A DNA stretch of 64,000 nucleotides from Polycyclovorans sp002706265 (lineage in GTDB: Bacteria > Pseudomonadota > Gammaproteobacteria > Nevskiales > Nevskiaceae), in NCBI GenBank assembly GCA_963973915.1, contig CAXBBM010000002.1, forward strand, positions 1 through 64,000, read 5' to 3'. Positions 25,699 to 35,900 of this stretch are shown piece after piece. Each line of letters opens with the position of its first letter. Position 1 is the stretch's first letter. Both the position numbers and the translations under genes were made by a program. Under the pieces are notes generated by a model. It did no database searches. It saw only the letters and a program-made list of their open reading frames with translations, and had not been told where the DNA came from.

Positions 25699-26460
25699 AT
25701 GAGCGCTGACAACGACCCGAAAACGGCGGTGCTGTACCGCATGGTCATGGACAAGCATCTTTGCCCCTATGGGCTGAAATCGCTGCATCTGCTGAAACAG
25801 CAGGGCTACGCGGTGGACGATCGCCATCTGACATCGCGCGATCAAATCGACGCGTTCAAGGCCGAGCATGACGTGGGCACCACGCCGCAGACCTTCATCG
25901 CCGGCCAGCGGGTGGGGGGCTACGACGATCTGCGCCGCCATTTCGGCAAGGCGGTCAAAGACCCTGATGCGGTGAGCTACAAGCCTGTCATCGCCATCTT
26001 TGCCATGGCGGCGCTCATGGCGATGGCCGCCAGTTGGGCCATGCAGGGCGCGCTGTTCACGATGCGTGCGGGTGAGTGGTTCATCGCCATCTCGATGTGC
26101 ATTCTGGCGATCCAGAAACTGCAGAATGTTGAGAGCTTCGCCACCATGTTTTTGGGCTACGACCTGCTGGCCCGGCGCTGGGTGCCTTATGCGCGGCTCT
26201 ATCCCTTTGGCGAGGCGCTGGCCGGGGTGCTGATGATTGCAGGGTCACTGCTGTGGATCGCCATTCCCGTGGCCTTGTTCATCGGCAGCGTCGGCGCGGT
26301 GTCGGTCTTTTATGCCGTTTACGTGCAGCGGCGCGAACTGAAATGTGCCTGCGTGGGTGGCAGTTCCAACGTGCCACTGGGCTTTGTCTCGCTCACCGAA
26401 AACCTGATGATGGTGGGCATGGCGCTCTGGATGTTGATTGCCGCCGGCGTTCAGCCCTGA
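25699..26460 (+). CDS. glutaredoxin-MauE fusion membrane protein
   Basis: Protein of 253 residues joining a glutaredoxin-like domain (residues 1-85; active site LCPYGLKS with a single Cys, and cis-Pro in GTTPQTFI) to a four-helix MauE/DoxX-like domain. A conserved cysteine pair, KCACVGGSS, lies near residue 217. MauE domains carry electrons across the membrane for disulfide chemistry. The fusion suggests a cytosolic thiol donor wired to a membrane redox partner. Its substrate is unknown and it stands alone. A Shine-Dalgarno AGGAGG is present at 25687. Confidence 0.8.
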   Translation: MSADNDPKTAVLYRMVMDKHLCPYGLKSLHLLKQQGYAVDDRHLTSRDQIDAFKAEHDVGTTPQTFIAGQRVGGYDDLRRHFGKAVKDPDAVSYKPVIAIFAMAALMAMAASWAMQGALFTMRAGEWFIAISMCILAIQKLQNVESFATMFLGYDLLARRWVPYARLYPFGEALAGVLMIAGSLLWIAIPVALFIGSVGAVSVFYAVYVQRRELKCACVGGSSNVPLGFVSLTENLMMVGMALWMLIAAGVQP

Positions 26461-26608
26461 CCTGAGAGGCATCGCGCGGCGCCTGCGTCACGCGCATTGC
26501 CAGCACCGTACCGGCTGACGATCGACCGATTCACGGCACTGACATAGAGCCGCACTAAAGTGCGCCGCCGTAGGTGCCGCTCCGGCACGCCAGCGACAGG
26601 TTCTTCCA

Positions 26609-27889
26609 GTGCTATTGATGCCCCATGCGCGTGCTGCGGCACTTGCGCCGCAGTCCCGCCGTGATTTCCTGATCAAGCTGTTCATGGGGGCGGGGATCGC
26701 CGCGACCGGGCCGTTGCTCAACGCCTGCAGCAGTGGTGGTGGCGGCGGCGGCGCGACGATTCCGAGCAGTACGCTCGGCGCGATTGGGCCGTTGGGCGAG
26801 CCGGATGGCAACGGCATCCGCTTGCCTGCGGGGTTCTCGTCACGCATTGTCGCGCGCTCCGGCGTTCCCATCCTCGGCGACATTCTCGGCGGCCTGCTGC
26901 CGCCCCTGTACACCTGGCACACCTTTCCCGATGGCGGCGCGACCTTTGCGGCCGAGGATGGCGGCTGGGTCTATGTGTCGAACAGCGAGTCGGTGCCGGG
27001 CGGGGTCGGCGCGCTGCGCTTCGACGCGCAGGGCAACATCATCGATGCCTACTCGATTTGCACCGGCACCATCACCAACTGCGCCGGCGGCCCGACGCCC
27101 TGGGGCACGTGGCTGACCTGCGAGGAGGTCGACAACGGCCGCGTCGTGGAATGCGCGCCGTTCGGGCGCGCCCGCGATGCGCAAGAGCGGCGCGCGCTCG
27201 GCATCTTCAAGCATGAAGCCGCAGCGGTCGATCCGGCCGGCAAGGCGGTCTACATGACCGAAGACGACAGTGACGGCCGGCTCTACCGTTTCGCCTGTTC
27301 CGAATTCGACTGGCCTGCCGACGCCGCCCGACCGGGCCTCGAAGATGGCGAACTTCAGGTCGCGCGCTTGCGCGACTTCGACTACGAAACCGCGATGCCC
27401 GGCATCCGCTGGGGCGTGGAGTGGGTCGCCGTCGCCGATCCCACGGCGAAGCAGAACAGCCAGCGACGCCCGGAAGACACGCGCTTCCGCCGTGGCGAGG
27501 GCATGTGGTTCACCAACGGCATCGTCTACTTCACCACCACCAGCGACAAGCGCCTGTGGGCCTACGACACCGTCGGTGGCACGGTCGAAATCGTCTACGA
27601 CACCGTGCTCGGCGGACTCGACCCGGTGATCAACGGGCCGGACAACATCACCACCACCGTTGCCGGCGACGTGCTGATCGCCGAGGACAACGAACAGGCA
27701 AGCCGCATCGTCGTCGTCACGCCGGACGGCAAGGTGCTGCCGCTGCTGCAACTGATCGGGCAGGACAGTTCCGAAATCACCGGACCGGCGTTCTCGCCGG
27801 ACGGCACGCGGCTCTACTTCAGTTCGCAGCGCGGCGGCCCCTTGTCCGGCGGCCTGACCTACGAAATCACCGGACCGTTCAACGGCTGA
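26609..27889 (+). CDS. PhoX-like (DUF839) Tat-exported lipoprotein
   Basis: Protein of 426 residues with twin-arginine signal SRRDFLIKLFMGAG and a lipobox LNAC, so probably folded in the cytoplasm, exported by Tat and lipidated. The mature part is a PhoX-type beta-propeller: GGPTPWGTWLTCEE, YMTEDDSDGRLYRF, GEGMWFTNGIVYFTTTS, GPDNITTT and SSEITGPAFSPDGTRLYFSSQRG. PhoX members are calcium-iron alkaline phosphatases, but many DUF839 proteins are uncharacterised. The GTG at 26609 has ACAGG upstream; ATG at 26618 is possible. Confidence 0.85.
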   Translation: MLLMPHARAAALAPQSRRDFLIKLFMGAGIAATGPLLNACSSGGGGGGATIPSSTLGAIGPLGEPDGNGIRLPAGFSSRIVARSGVPILGDILGGLLPPLYTWHTFPDGGATFAAEDGGWVYVSNSESVPGGVGALRFDAQGNIIDAYSICTGTITNCAGGPTPWGTWLTCEEVDNGRVVECAPFGRARDAQERRALGIFKHEAAAVDPAGKAVYMTEDDSDGRLYRFACSEFDWPADAARPGLEDGELQVARLRDFDYETAMPGIRWGVEWVAVADPTAKQNSQRRPEDTRFRRGEGMWFTNGIVYFTTTSDKRLWAYDTVGGTVEIVYDTVLGGLDPVINGPDNITTTVAGDVLIAEDNEQASRIVVVTPDGKVLPLLQLIGQDSSEITGPAFSPDGTRLYFSSQRGGPLSGGLTYEITGPFNG

Positions 27890-27937
27890 CCCGCGTGAAG
27901 GCGGCCATCGCCCGAGCCGTGCCCCCGCCATGAACTG

Positions 27938-27961
27938 GACTGAACCGCCCCGGGTTCAGTC
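27938..27961. other. hairpin downstream of the phoX-like gene
   Basis: GACTGAACC and GGTTCAGTC form a perfect 9-bp stem around a 6-base loop. No T-run follows on either strand, so it may be an mRNA-stabilising hairpin or a Rho-assisted end. The rest of 27890-28137 shows no gene. Confidence 0.45.
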
Positions 27962-28137
27962 GGTCTGCCGCTGTGGGGGCCGAAACGTTTGGCAAGAGCG
28001 GCACCACAACCCTGAGGTTCAGGCCGCTCAAAAGTTCTGACTGCGCATCACCGTGACGCTGCCCGGGCCGTTGTTCTGCACGCGGGATCGCGTTGGAGAA
28101 CGTGGCTCGGGTCAGGGCCGCATGACGGGGCAGGCAT

Positions 28138-28671
28138 TCATGCGTCCGCCGCCGTGGTGGGGGCCGCAGGCAGCGCGTCAATGAACCCGAACCGGGTGAG
28201 GTCGCGGATGCGGCGGGTGTAGAGCACGCCATCGAGGTGATCGCATTCGTGCTGCACCACCCGGGCGTGGAACCCCTGCACGCGACGGTCGATGGCGTTG
28301 CCCTGGGCATCGAAACCGGTGTAGTGAAGATGCGTATGGCGTGGCACCAGGCCGCGCAGGCCGGGGACGCTGAGGCAACCCTCCCAGCCGTCTTCCAGCG
28401 TTCCGTCCAGCGGCGTCAGGCGCGGATTGCAGAGCACGGTGAAGGGGACGGCCTCGGCGTCGGGATAGCGCGGGTTGTGGTCGAAGCCGAAGACCACCAC
28501 GCGCAGCGGCACGCCGATCTGCGGCGCGGCCAGCCCGGCGCCGTTGGCGGCGCGCATGGTGTCGATCAGGTCCGTGATCAGCGCATCGAGTTCGGGGGTG
28601 TTGAAGCCGGTGACCGGCGCGGCCACGTGCAGCAGCCGCGGGTCGCCCATTTTCAGTATCGGGTGAATCAT
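28138..28671 (-). CDS. def: peptide deformylase
   Basis: Metalloenzyme of 177 residues removing the formyl group from nascent proteins. All three motifs are present: GAGLAAPQIG, EGCLSVPG (metal Cys) and HECDHLDG (metal His pair and Glu). It lies seven bases after the RIO kinase gene and is probably translated from the same message. It is not next to fmt, so it may be a second def copy in the genome. Confidence 0.94.
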   Translation of the reverse strand: MIHPILKMGDPRLLHVAAPVTGFNTPELDALITDLIDTMRAANGAGLAAPQIGVPLRVVVFGFDHNPRYPDAEAVPFTVLCNPRLTPLDGTLEDGWEGCLSVPGLRGLVPRHTHLHYTGFDAQGNAIDRRVQGFHARVVQHECDHLDGVLYTRRIRDLTRFGFIDALPAAPTTAADA

Positions 28672-28677
28672 TGGCCG

Positions 28678-29544
28678 TTACTCCTGATCCAGTGCCTGCT
28701 CGGCCTCGATGCGACCGCGCTCGCGGGCCGCCTGTTCGCGTTTGGCGTCTTCGATGGAATCGAAGATCGAGTCGAGGTCGGCGGCCTGCTCGTCGAGTTG
28801 AAACTGGCCGCTCAGCGGCGTTTCGGGGGTCAGCGTGCTGGACTGGAACAGCGCCCAGATCTCGTGGGCGTAGCGGGTGTCGAGCAGGTCGGGCGCGGCG
28901 CGGCCCAAGGTGGCGCGCAGGTTGTTGATGTCGCGTTCCAGCAGGCGGAAGGCTTGATGGTTGGCGCTGGCGTTGATCACCTGCGGCAGGTCGATGATCA
29001 CCGGGCCCGTGTCGTCGATCAGCACGTTGTATTCCGACAGGTCGCCGTGAATCAGCCCGGCGCAGAGCATGCGCACCACATCGCCGATGAGTTTGCGAAA
29101 CCAGAGGCGGGCGGTTTCTGCAGTGAAATCCACGTCGATCAGCCGCGGCGCGACGCCGCCCTCGGCGTCGCAGATCAGTTCCATGATCAGCACCCCGTTG
29201 AACATGCCGTAGGGTTTGGGCACGCGCACGCCGGCGGCATCGAGCCGATACAGCGCGTCGACTTCGGCGCTCTGCCACTCGGTTTCCTGCAGTTCGCGGC
29301 CGCGCCGGCCGCCACTCTTCAGGGCGCGCTCGTCACGGCCGCCGCGCCGTTTGCGGCCTTCCTGATAGGCGGCGAGCTTTTGAAAGCCGCGCTGGTCGGC
29401 CTCCTTGTAGATCTTGGCGCAGCGCAGTTGGTCGCCGCAGCGCACCACGTACACGATGGCTTCTTTGCCGCTTTTCAACGACCGCATCACCGCATCGATG
29501 ATGCCTTCGTCGATCAGGGGTTGTAGGCGTGGGGGAACTTTCAC
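28678..29544 (-). CDS. RIO-family serine kinase
   Basis: Atypical protein kinase of 288 residues. ATP-binding Lys lies in CAKIYKE, the catalytic loop is IHGDLSEYNVLI and the metal-binding Asp is in PVIIDLPQ, the RIO1 signature. The flexible loop (residues 60-90) is Arg/Gly-rich. RIO kinases act in ribosome maturation in eukaryotes and archaea; bacterial members (PA4780-like) have no defined substrate. It precedes def. Confidence 0.9.
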   Translation of the reverse strand: MKVPPRLQPLIDEGIIDAVMRSLKSGKEAIVYVVRCGDQLRCAKIYKEADQRGFQKLAAYQEGRKRRGGRDERALKSGGRRGRELQETEWQSAEVDALYRLDAAGVRVPKPYGMFNGVLIMELICDAEGGVAPRLIDVDFTAETARLWFRKLIGDVVRMLCAGLIHGDLSEYNVLIDDTGPVIIDLPQVINASANHQAFRLLERDINNLRATLGRAAPDLLDTRYAHEIWALFQSSTLTPETPLSGQFQLDEQAADLDSIFDSIEDAKREQAARERGRIEAEQALDQE

Positions 29545-29736
29545 TCAGCAGACCGGCAACGAAAGGGCGCCAGCATATCCGCCCCGGTGCCCACGGGGGA
29601 CCGGGGCCGCCGTTTCAGCGACAGTGTTTGTCAGCCGAGCGCGCTTGGCGACCAAGGCGCACGCCGGGCAGACGAGCGGTCTCAATCTGGCAGGCGCGGC
29701 GCCGATAGCGGGGATACCTCTGACGTGGTCGCCGCC

Positions 29737-30024
29737 ATGAAACTCGAACTCCCCGCGCAATGCCTGCTACCCGACGCACAGACCCTGTCGCAGGTGCTGC
29801 TCGGCGCCCTGAAATCGGGCGAGGCGATCGAAGTGGATGGCCACGCCGTGACCCGCATCGGCACCGCTGCACTGCAATTGCTGTGGCTGGCGCGGCGCGA
29901 TGTGATCGATCAGGCGCACGAATGGCGCTGGCTGTCGGCATCCGAGCCGCTGCGCCGCGCGGCCCGTCAACTGTTCATGACCGACGCTCTGGGTTTGCCC
30001 AGAGACGCGGTTTCCGCCAATTGA
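29737..30024 (+). CDS. STAS-domain protein of the chemotaxis cluster
   Basis: Small single STAS domain, 95 residues, with the HAVTRIGTAALQLLWLARRD segment typical of anti-sigma-antagonist-like proteins; the canonical phosphorylatable Ser/Thr region is GTAALQ. It starts the chemotaxis operon 13 bases before cheY. Such STAS proteins are common at the head of this type of che cluster, with unknown function. The ATG at 29737 is chosen by domain start; the frame is open further upstream. Confidence 0.78.
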   Translation: MKLELPAQCLLPDAQTLSQVLLGALKSGEAIEVDGHAVTRIGTAALQLLWLARRDVIDQAHEWRWLSASEPLRRAARQLFMTDALGLPRDAVSAN

Positions 30025-30037
30025 GCTGGAGCCCTTC

Positions 30038-30403
30038 ATGCCGCACATTCTTGCCGTAGACGACTCCTCTTCCATGCGCCAGATGGTGTCGTTCACCCTC
30101 GCCAGCGCCGGCTATGCCGTGACCGAAGCCGAAGACGGCGCCATTGCGCTGGACAAGGCCAGGGGCGGGCAATATGACCTGGTGTTGGCCGACGTCAACA
30201 TGCCCAACATGGACGGCATCAGCCTGATCAGGGCGCTGCGTGCGCTGCCGGCCTACCAGTACACGCCAATGCTGATGCTCACCACCGAAGCCGGTGATGG
30301 CAAAAAGCAGGAAGGCCGCGCCGCCGGTGCCACCGGCTGGCTGGTGAAGCCCTTCAATCCCGAGCAGTTGCTCGCCACGCTGAAGCGTGTGCTGCCGCAA
30401 TGA
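30038..30403 (+). CDS. cheY: chemotaxis response regulator CheY-like
   Basis: Single receiver domain of 121 residues. The acid pocket is Asp8-Asp9, phospho-acceptor Asp52 (LADVNMP), Thr82/83 and Lys104 (LVKPF). It should be phosphorylated by the CheA encoded next, whose start overlaps its stop by four bases (ATGA). It could act on the flagellar switch or control pili. Confidence 0.93.
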   Translation: MPHILAVDDSSSMRQMVSFTLASAGYAVTEAEDGAIALDKARGGQYDLVLADVNMPNMDGISLIRALRALPAYQYTPMLMLTTEAGDGKKQEGRAAGATGWLVKPFNPEQLLATLKRVLPQ

Positions 30404-32400
30404 GCATCGACATCCGGCAGTTCCACGCCGGGTTTTTCGAGGAAAGCCTCGAAGGCCTGTCGGTGATGGAAGCCGGCCTGCTCGACCTTGAATCCGGGCA
30501 GGCCACGGAAGAAACCCTGCACGCCATTTTTCGCGCGGCCCACTCCATCAAGGGCGGCGCCGGCAGTTTTGGCTTTTCGCGCATCAGCCAGGCCACCCAT
30601 CATCTGGAAACCCTGCTCGACGAGATGCGCGCGGGCCATCGCAGTGCCGATGCCGGTGTGCTCAAGGTGCTGTACCAGTCGGTCGACGGCGTGCGCGCCA
30701 TGATCAGTGCCGCACAGGCCGAACAGCCCTGCCCGGAAGCCCAGGTGCAGGCCTTCGAGGCCGCGCTGAAGGCGGTGCTGGGCGCGGCGCCGGCCAGCGG
30801 CAGCGCCGCGCAGGCAGACGCACCCGCGCCCGCGCCCTCATCGCGCGCCGCGTGGTCGATTCACTGCGCCCCGGCCCCCGGCCTGCTCGCCACCGGCAAC
30901 GAGCCGCTGCTGTTGATGCAGGCCCTGGCCGAGCTGGGGGAACTCACCGGCACGCTGATCGAGCCGCAGGGCGAAGACGTGGCCATCGAAACCCTGTCGG
31001 TGGACGACTGCCGGCTGGCCTGGGATTTGACGCTGGTCACCGACGCCGATGAAGCGACCATTCGCGACGTGTTTTCCTGGGTCGATGACTGCTGTGCCCT
31101 GACCGTGACGCAGGGTGCGGCGACTGCGCCCCCGAAGCCTGAAGCCACGGCGCCGGTCGCCGTCGCCGCAACCGCAGTTGCCGAACAGCCCGCGCGCCTC
31201 GAAGCGACGGTGGCCGCCCCGCCGCAACTGCCCACGGCCTCGATTCGCGTCGGGGTGGACAAGGTGGATGCGCTGATCGACCTGGTGGGCGAGCTGGTGA
31301 TCACCCAGGCGATGCTGCACCAGGCGGTGTCGGGCCTCGACCCCGTGCAGTTCGAGCGCCTGCATTCCACGCTGGAGCAGCTTGAACGCAACACCCGCTC
31401 GCTGCAGTCCTCGGTGCTGGCGGTGCGCATGCTGCCGGTGGGCACGGTGTTTTCGCGCTTCCCGCGCGTGGTGCGCGATCTGGCCGACAAGCTGGGCAAG
31501 CGCGTCAAGCTGGTGCTCGAAGGCGAGGCCACCGAGCTGGACAAGGGCATGATCGAGCGCATCACCGATCCCCTGATGCACCTGCTGCGCAATGCGCTCG
31601 ACCATGGTCTTGAAACCATCGAAGAGCGGCGCGCCGTCGGCAAGCCCGAAGAGTGCCGCCTCAAGCTCAGTGCCCGTCATGCCTCCGGTTCCATCGTGCT
31701 CGAAATCGAGGACGACGGGCGCGGCCTGAACCGCGAAAAGATTCTCGCCAAGGCGATCGAGCGCGGCGTGATCAGCGAGCGCCCGGCCACCGATGCCGAC
31801 ATCGACAACCTGATCTTCGAGCCCGGATTCTCGACCGCCGATGCCGTCACCGACGTGTCCGGCCGCGGCGTGGGCATGGACGTGGTGCGCAAGAACGTGC
31901 TCGCCCTCGGCGGCCGCATCGAGCTTTTCTCGAACCCCGGCAAGGGCACCCGCGTGGCGGTCCGTCTGCCGCTGACCCTGGCGATTCTCGATGGCATGAG
32001 CGTGGCCGTGGGCGATGAGGTGTTCATCGTGCCCATTGCCAGCGTCATGGAGAGCTTTCAGCCGCAGCCGGGGCAGATGCCGCCGCTGGGCGGGCAGCAG
32101 CGGCTGGTCAAGGTGCGCGACACCTATCTGCCGCTCATGCGGCTGGCCGATCACTTTGGTCTGCCAACCGCCTACGAAGGCCCCGGCATTGCAGTGGTGG
32201 TGGAAGCCGACGGGCGCCGTCTGGCGCTGATGGTGGACGCCCTGGTGGGCCAGCAACAGGTGGTCATCAAGAGCCTGGAGCAGAACTACCGATCTGTGCC
32301 CGGCGTTGCCGGGGCGACGATTCTGGGGGATGGGCGCGTGGCGCTGATCCTCGATGTGTCAAGGCTGACCGCCGTTTCGGCGCTGGCCATTGCAGCCTGA
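30400..32400 (+). CDS. cheA: chemotaxis histidine kinase CheA
   Basis: CheA of 666 residues. The Hpt domain has phospho-acceptor His48 (AAHSIKGGAG). An Ala/Pro-rich linker and a P2-like segment follow. The P3 dimerisation domain begins around residue 285 (VDALIDLVGELVITQAML). The ATPase has the N box LLRNALDHGLE, the G boxes EDDGRGLN and DVSGRGVGMDVV, and GKGT. A C-terminal CheW-like domain starts near residue 525. All catalytic motifs are intact. Confidence 0.96.
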   Translation: MSIDIRQFHAGFFEESLEGLSVMEAGLLDLESGQATEETLHAIFRAAHSIKGGAGSFGFSRISQATHHLETLLDEMRAGHRSADAGVLKVLYQSVDGVRAMISAAQAEQPCPEAQVQAFEAALKAVLGAAPASGSAAQADAPAPAPSSRAAWSIHCAPAPGLLATGNEPLLLMQALAELGELTGTLIEPQGEDVAIETLSVDDCRLAWDLTLVTDADEATIRDVFSWVDDCCALTVTQGAATAPPKPEATAPVAVAATAVAEQPARLEATVAAPPQLPTASIRVGVDKVDALIDLVGELVITQAMLHQAVSGLDPVQFERLHSTLEQLERNTRSLQSSVLAVRMLPVGTVFSRFPRVVRDLADKLGKRVKLVLEGEATELDKGMIERITDPLMHLLRNALDHGLETIEERRAVGKPEECRLKLSARHASGSIVLEIEDDGRGLNREKILAKAIERGVISERPATDADIDNLIFEPGFSTADAVTDVSGRGVGMDVVRKNVLALGGRIELFSNPGKGTRVAVRLPLTLAILDGMSVAVGDEVFIVPIASVMESFQPQPGQMPPLGGQQRLVKVRDTYLPLMRLADHFGLPTAYEGPGIAVVVEADGRRLALMVDALVGQQQVVIKSLEQNYRSVPGVAGATILGDGRVALILDVSRLTAVSALAIAA

Positions 32401-32422
32401 ACCTCAATCACTGGAGCCCACG

Positions 32423-32932
32423 ATGGATGGAAGCCAAAGCGCGTCGGAACCCAAACGCGGCCTCGACAACAACGACGCCGGCGCCGAGTTCCTGACCTTC
32501 TGCCTCGCCAAGGAAACCTATGGCGTCGACATCCTGCGGGTGCAGGAGATTCGCGGCTACGACAGCGTCACCCGGCTGCCCTCGGCGCCCGACTTCATCA
32601 AGGGCGTGATCAACCTGCGCGGCACCATCGTTCCGGTGGTGGACATGCGCATCAAGTTCAACCTCGGTGAAGCCGTGTACGACGACTTCACCGTGATGGT
32701 GATTCTCAATGTCGCCAAGCGCGTCATCGGCATGGTGGTGGACCGTGTTTCCGACGTGGTGCGTCTGGTCGATGAGGAAATTCGCGCCACCCCCGAGTTC
32801 GGCAGCGGCATCGACGTGCACTACGTCGCCGGACTGGTCGAGCGTGACGACCAGATGCTGATCGTCCTCGACATCGAAAAATTATTCAAAAGCAAAGACA
32901 TGGCGTTGTTCGACGCCGCTGTTGCCGCCTGA
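32423..32932 (+). CDS. cheW: CheW coupling protein
   Basis: Receptor-kinase adaptor of 169 residues with a single CheW domain (FLTFCLAKETYGVDILRVQEI; FIKGVINLRGTIVPVVDMR). The ATG at 32423 follows CTGGAG. It sits between cheA and the receptor gene and should form the signalling array with both. Confidence 0.95.
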   Translation: MDGSQSASEPKRGLDNNDAGAEFLTFCLAKETYGVDILRVQEIRGYDSVTRLPSAPDFIKGVINLRGTIVPVVDMRIKFNLGEAVYDDFTVMVILNVAKRVIGMVVDRVSDVVRLVDEEIRATPEFGSGIDVHYVAGLVERDDQMLIVLDIEKLFKSKDMALFDAAVAA

Positions 32933-32961
32933 TCCCGTTGCCGTTCTTCCCGGAGCCTCTC

Positions 32962-35900
32962 ATGACTGCCAAATCCGTCACCCCGCTGAACCCCAAGCTG
33001 CCGCTGGGTGCGGCGGTTGCATCCACCCTGCTGCTGCCGGCGCTGTGCCTGGCGCACATGAACGGCGCGCTGGGCATGGAGGCCTGGATCACCGGCAGCC
33101 TGCTGCTGGTGATCGTTGCCATCGCCGCGGTGGCGATGGCCTATCGCCAGACCGAGGAGGCCGGCGCACGCCACCGCCGCCAACTGGCGGACACCGAAGC
33201 GTCTCTGCAGGCCGTGGCCGGCGTCATGGCCGCGCTCGATCGTTCGCAGGCGGTGATCGAGTTCACGCCCACCGGCGAAGTGCTCAAGGCCAACGACAAT
33301 TTTCTGGCGGCGCTGGGCTACACCCGAGATGAAATTGTCGGCAAGCACCACGGCCTGTTCGTCGACCCGGACTACCGCAAGACCGAGGAATATCGCCAGT
33401 TCTGGGAAAAGCTGGGCCGCGGCGAGTTTGACGCTGCGCGTTACCGCCGCCGCACCAAGAGCGGCAGCGACCTCTGGATTCAGGCCACCTACAACCCGGT
33501 GATGGGCGCCGACGGCCGGGTGGTCAAGGTGGTCAAGTTTGCCACCGACATCACCGAAATGAAGCGCGAAGAGTTGGCGGCTCAAGCCCGTGAAGCCGTG
33601 TTCAGTGCCGAAACCCAGCGCATCAAGCAGGGGCTCGACGTGGTGCAAACCAATGTAATGGTCGCGGATGCCGACTTGAACGTGGTGTACGTGAACCACT
33701 CGATCAAAGAGATGTTGACCACGGCTGAAAGCGACATCCGCAAGGACGTGCCCAGCTTCAAGGCCGACACGGTGGTCGGTACCAATATCGACACCTTCCA
33801 CAAAAACCCCGCCTACCAGCGCAACATGCTGGCGCAGATGACCACCACCCACAACGCCAAGCTGGTGCTGGGTGGCCGGACCTTCAGCCTGATCCTCAAC
33901 CCGATCAACGACGGTGCTACGCGCCTCGGTTACGTGGTCGAATGGAAGGACCTCACGGCCGAGTTGGCCGCAGCCGATCGCGAGCGCCGAATGGCGGCCG
34001 AAACCGCGCGTGTCAAACAGGGTCTCGACGTGGTGGTCACCAACGTGATGATTGCCGATGCCGACCTCAACGTGGTCTACGTCAACAACTCCATCAAGGA
34101 GATGCTGGCGACCGCCGAGAGCGATATCCGCAAGGACGTGCCGAGCTTCAAGGCCGAGGCGGTTGTCGGCACCAACATCGACACCTTCCACAAGAAGCCG
34201 GCCTACCAGCGCGAGCTGCTGGCCAAGATGACCGATACCCATAACGCCAAGCTGGTGCTGGGTGGCCGTACCTTCAGCCTGATCCTCAATCCGATCAACG
34301 ACGATCAGGGCATGCGCCTCGGTTACGTGGTTGAGTGGAAAGACATGACGGCCGAGTTGGAACTGCAGCGGGTGGAAGCCGAGCGCCAGGCCACCGAGCG
34401 GCGTCTGGGCGACGAAAACCTGCGCATCAAGATGGCGCTGGACAACGTCACCACCAACGTGATGATTGCCGACAACGATCGCAACATCATCTACATGAAC
34501 GGCGCGGTGCAGCAGATGATGGTGCACGCCGAGGCCGACATCCGCAAAGCCCTGCCGCACTTCGACGCCGCCAAATTGCAGGGCGCCAAGATCGACGTCT
34601 TTCACAAGCATCCCGAGCATCAGGCGCGCATGCTCTCGACCTTCCGCGAGACGCACCGCACGCAGATCGTGGTCGGTGGCCGCACCTTCTCGCTGATCGC
34701 GGCGCCCATCATCAATGCCGCCGGCGAGCGTCTCGGCGCGGTGGTGGAATGGAAGGACCGCACCGCCGAAGTGGCGGTGGAGGTCGAGGTGGGCAGCATC
34801 GTGCAGGCGGCCGCCAACGGTGACTTCACCCAGCGCATCGCGGTCGAAAACAAGGACGGCTTCTTCAGGCTGCTGGCCGAGAACATCAACGTGCTGATGG
34901 AAACCAGCAGCGTCGGCCTCAACGAAGTGGCCCGCGTGCTGGGCGCATTGGCCCAGGGGGACCTCACGCAGAGCGTGCAGGGCGACTTCAAGGGCACCTT
35001 CGGCAAGCTCAAGGACGATGCCAACGCAACCGTGGCGCAGCTCACCGGCATCATCACCCAGATCAAGCTGGCCACCGACACCATCAACACCGCCTCGCGC
35101 GAAATTGCAGCCGGCAACCTCGATCTGTCACGCCGCACCGAGCAGCAGGCGGCCAGCCTGGAAGAAACCGCCAGCTCGATGGAAGAGCTGACCAGCACCG
35201 TCAAGCAGAACGCCGAAAACGCCAAGCAGGCCAACCAGCTTGCGATCGGTGCCACCGACGTGGCCGGCAAGGGCGGGGCGGTGGTGTCGAAGGTGGTCAC
35301 CACCATGGCCGACATCAACGACAGCTCGAAGAAGATTGCCGACATCATCGGCGTCATCGACGGCATCGCCTTCCAGACCAACATTCTGGCGCTGAACGCG
35401 GCGGTGGAAGCCGCCCGCGCCGGCGAGCAGGGCCGCGGCTTTGCGGTGGTGGCCTCCGAGGTGCGCTCGCTGGCGCAGCGCTCGGCGGCGGCGGCCAAAG
35501 AGATCAAGACGCTGATCTCAGACTCGGTGAGCAAGATTCACGGTGGCTCCGAGCTGGTGGAACAGGCCGGCAAAACCATGGACGAGATCGTGCAGTCGGT
35601 GAAGCGCGTGACCGACATCATGGGCGAGATCACCGCCGCCAGCCTTGAGCAGAGCCAGGGCATCGAACAGGTCAACCAGACCATCACCTCGATGGACGAG
35701 GTCACCCAGCAAAACGCGGCGCTGGTGGAAGAAGCCTCGGCCGCCGCACGGTCGCTGGAAGATCAGGTCGCCGGGCTTTCAGAGCAGGTGGGCAGCTTCC
35801 GTCTGGCCGGCGATGGCGGCATGAGCCCGCCGCCTTCATCCAAGGTCACCACGCTGCCCAACGCACGCGGCGGCAGCGATGGCGGCCATCGGGCCCTTGG

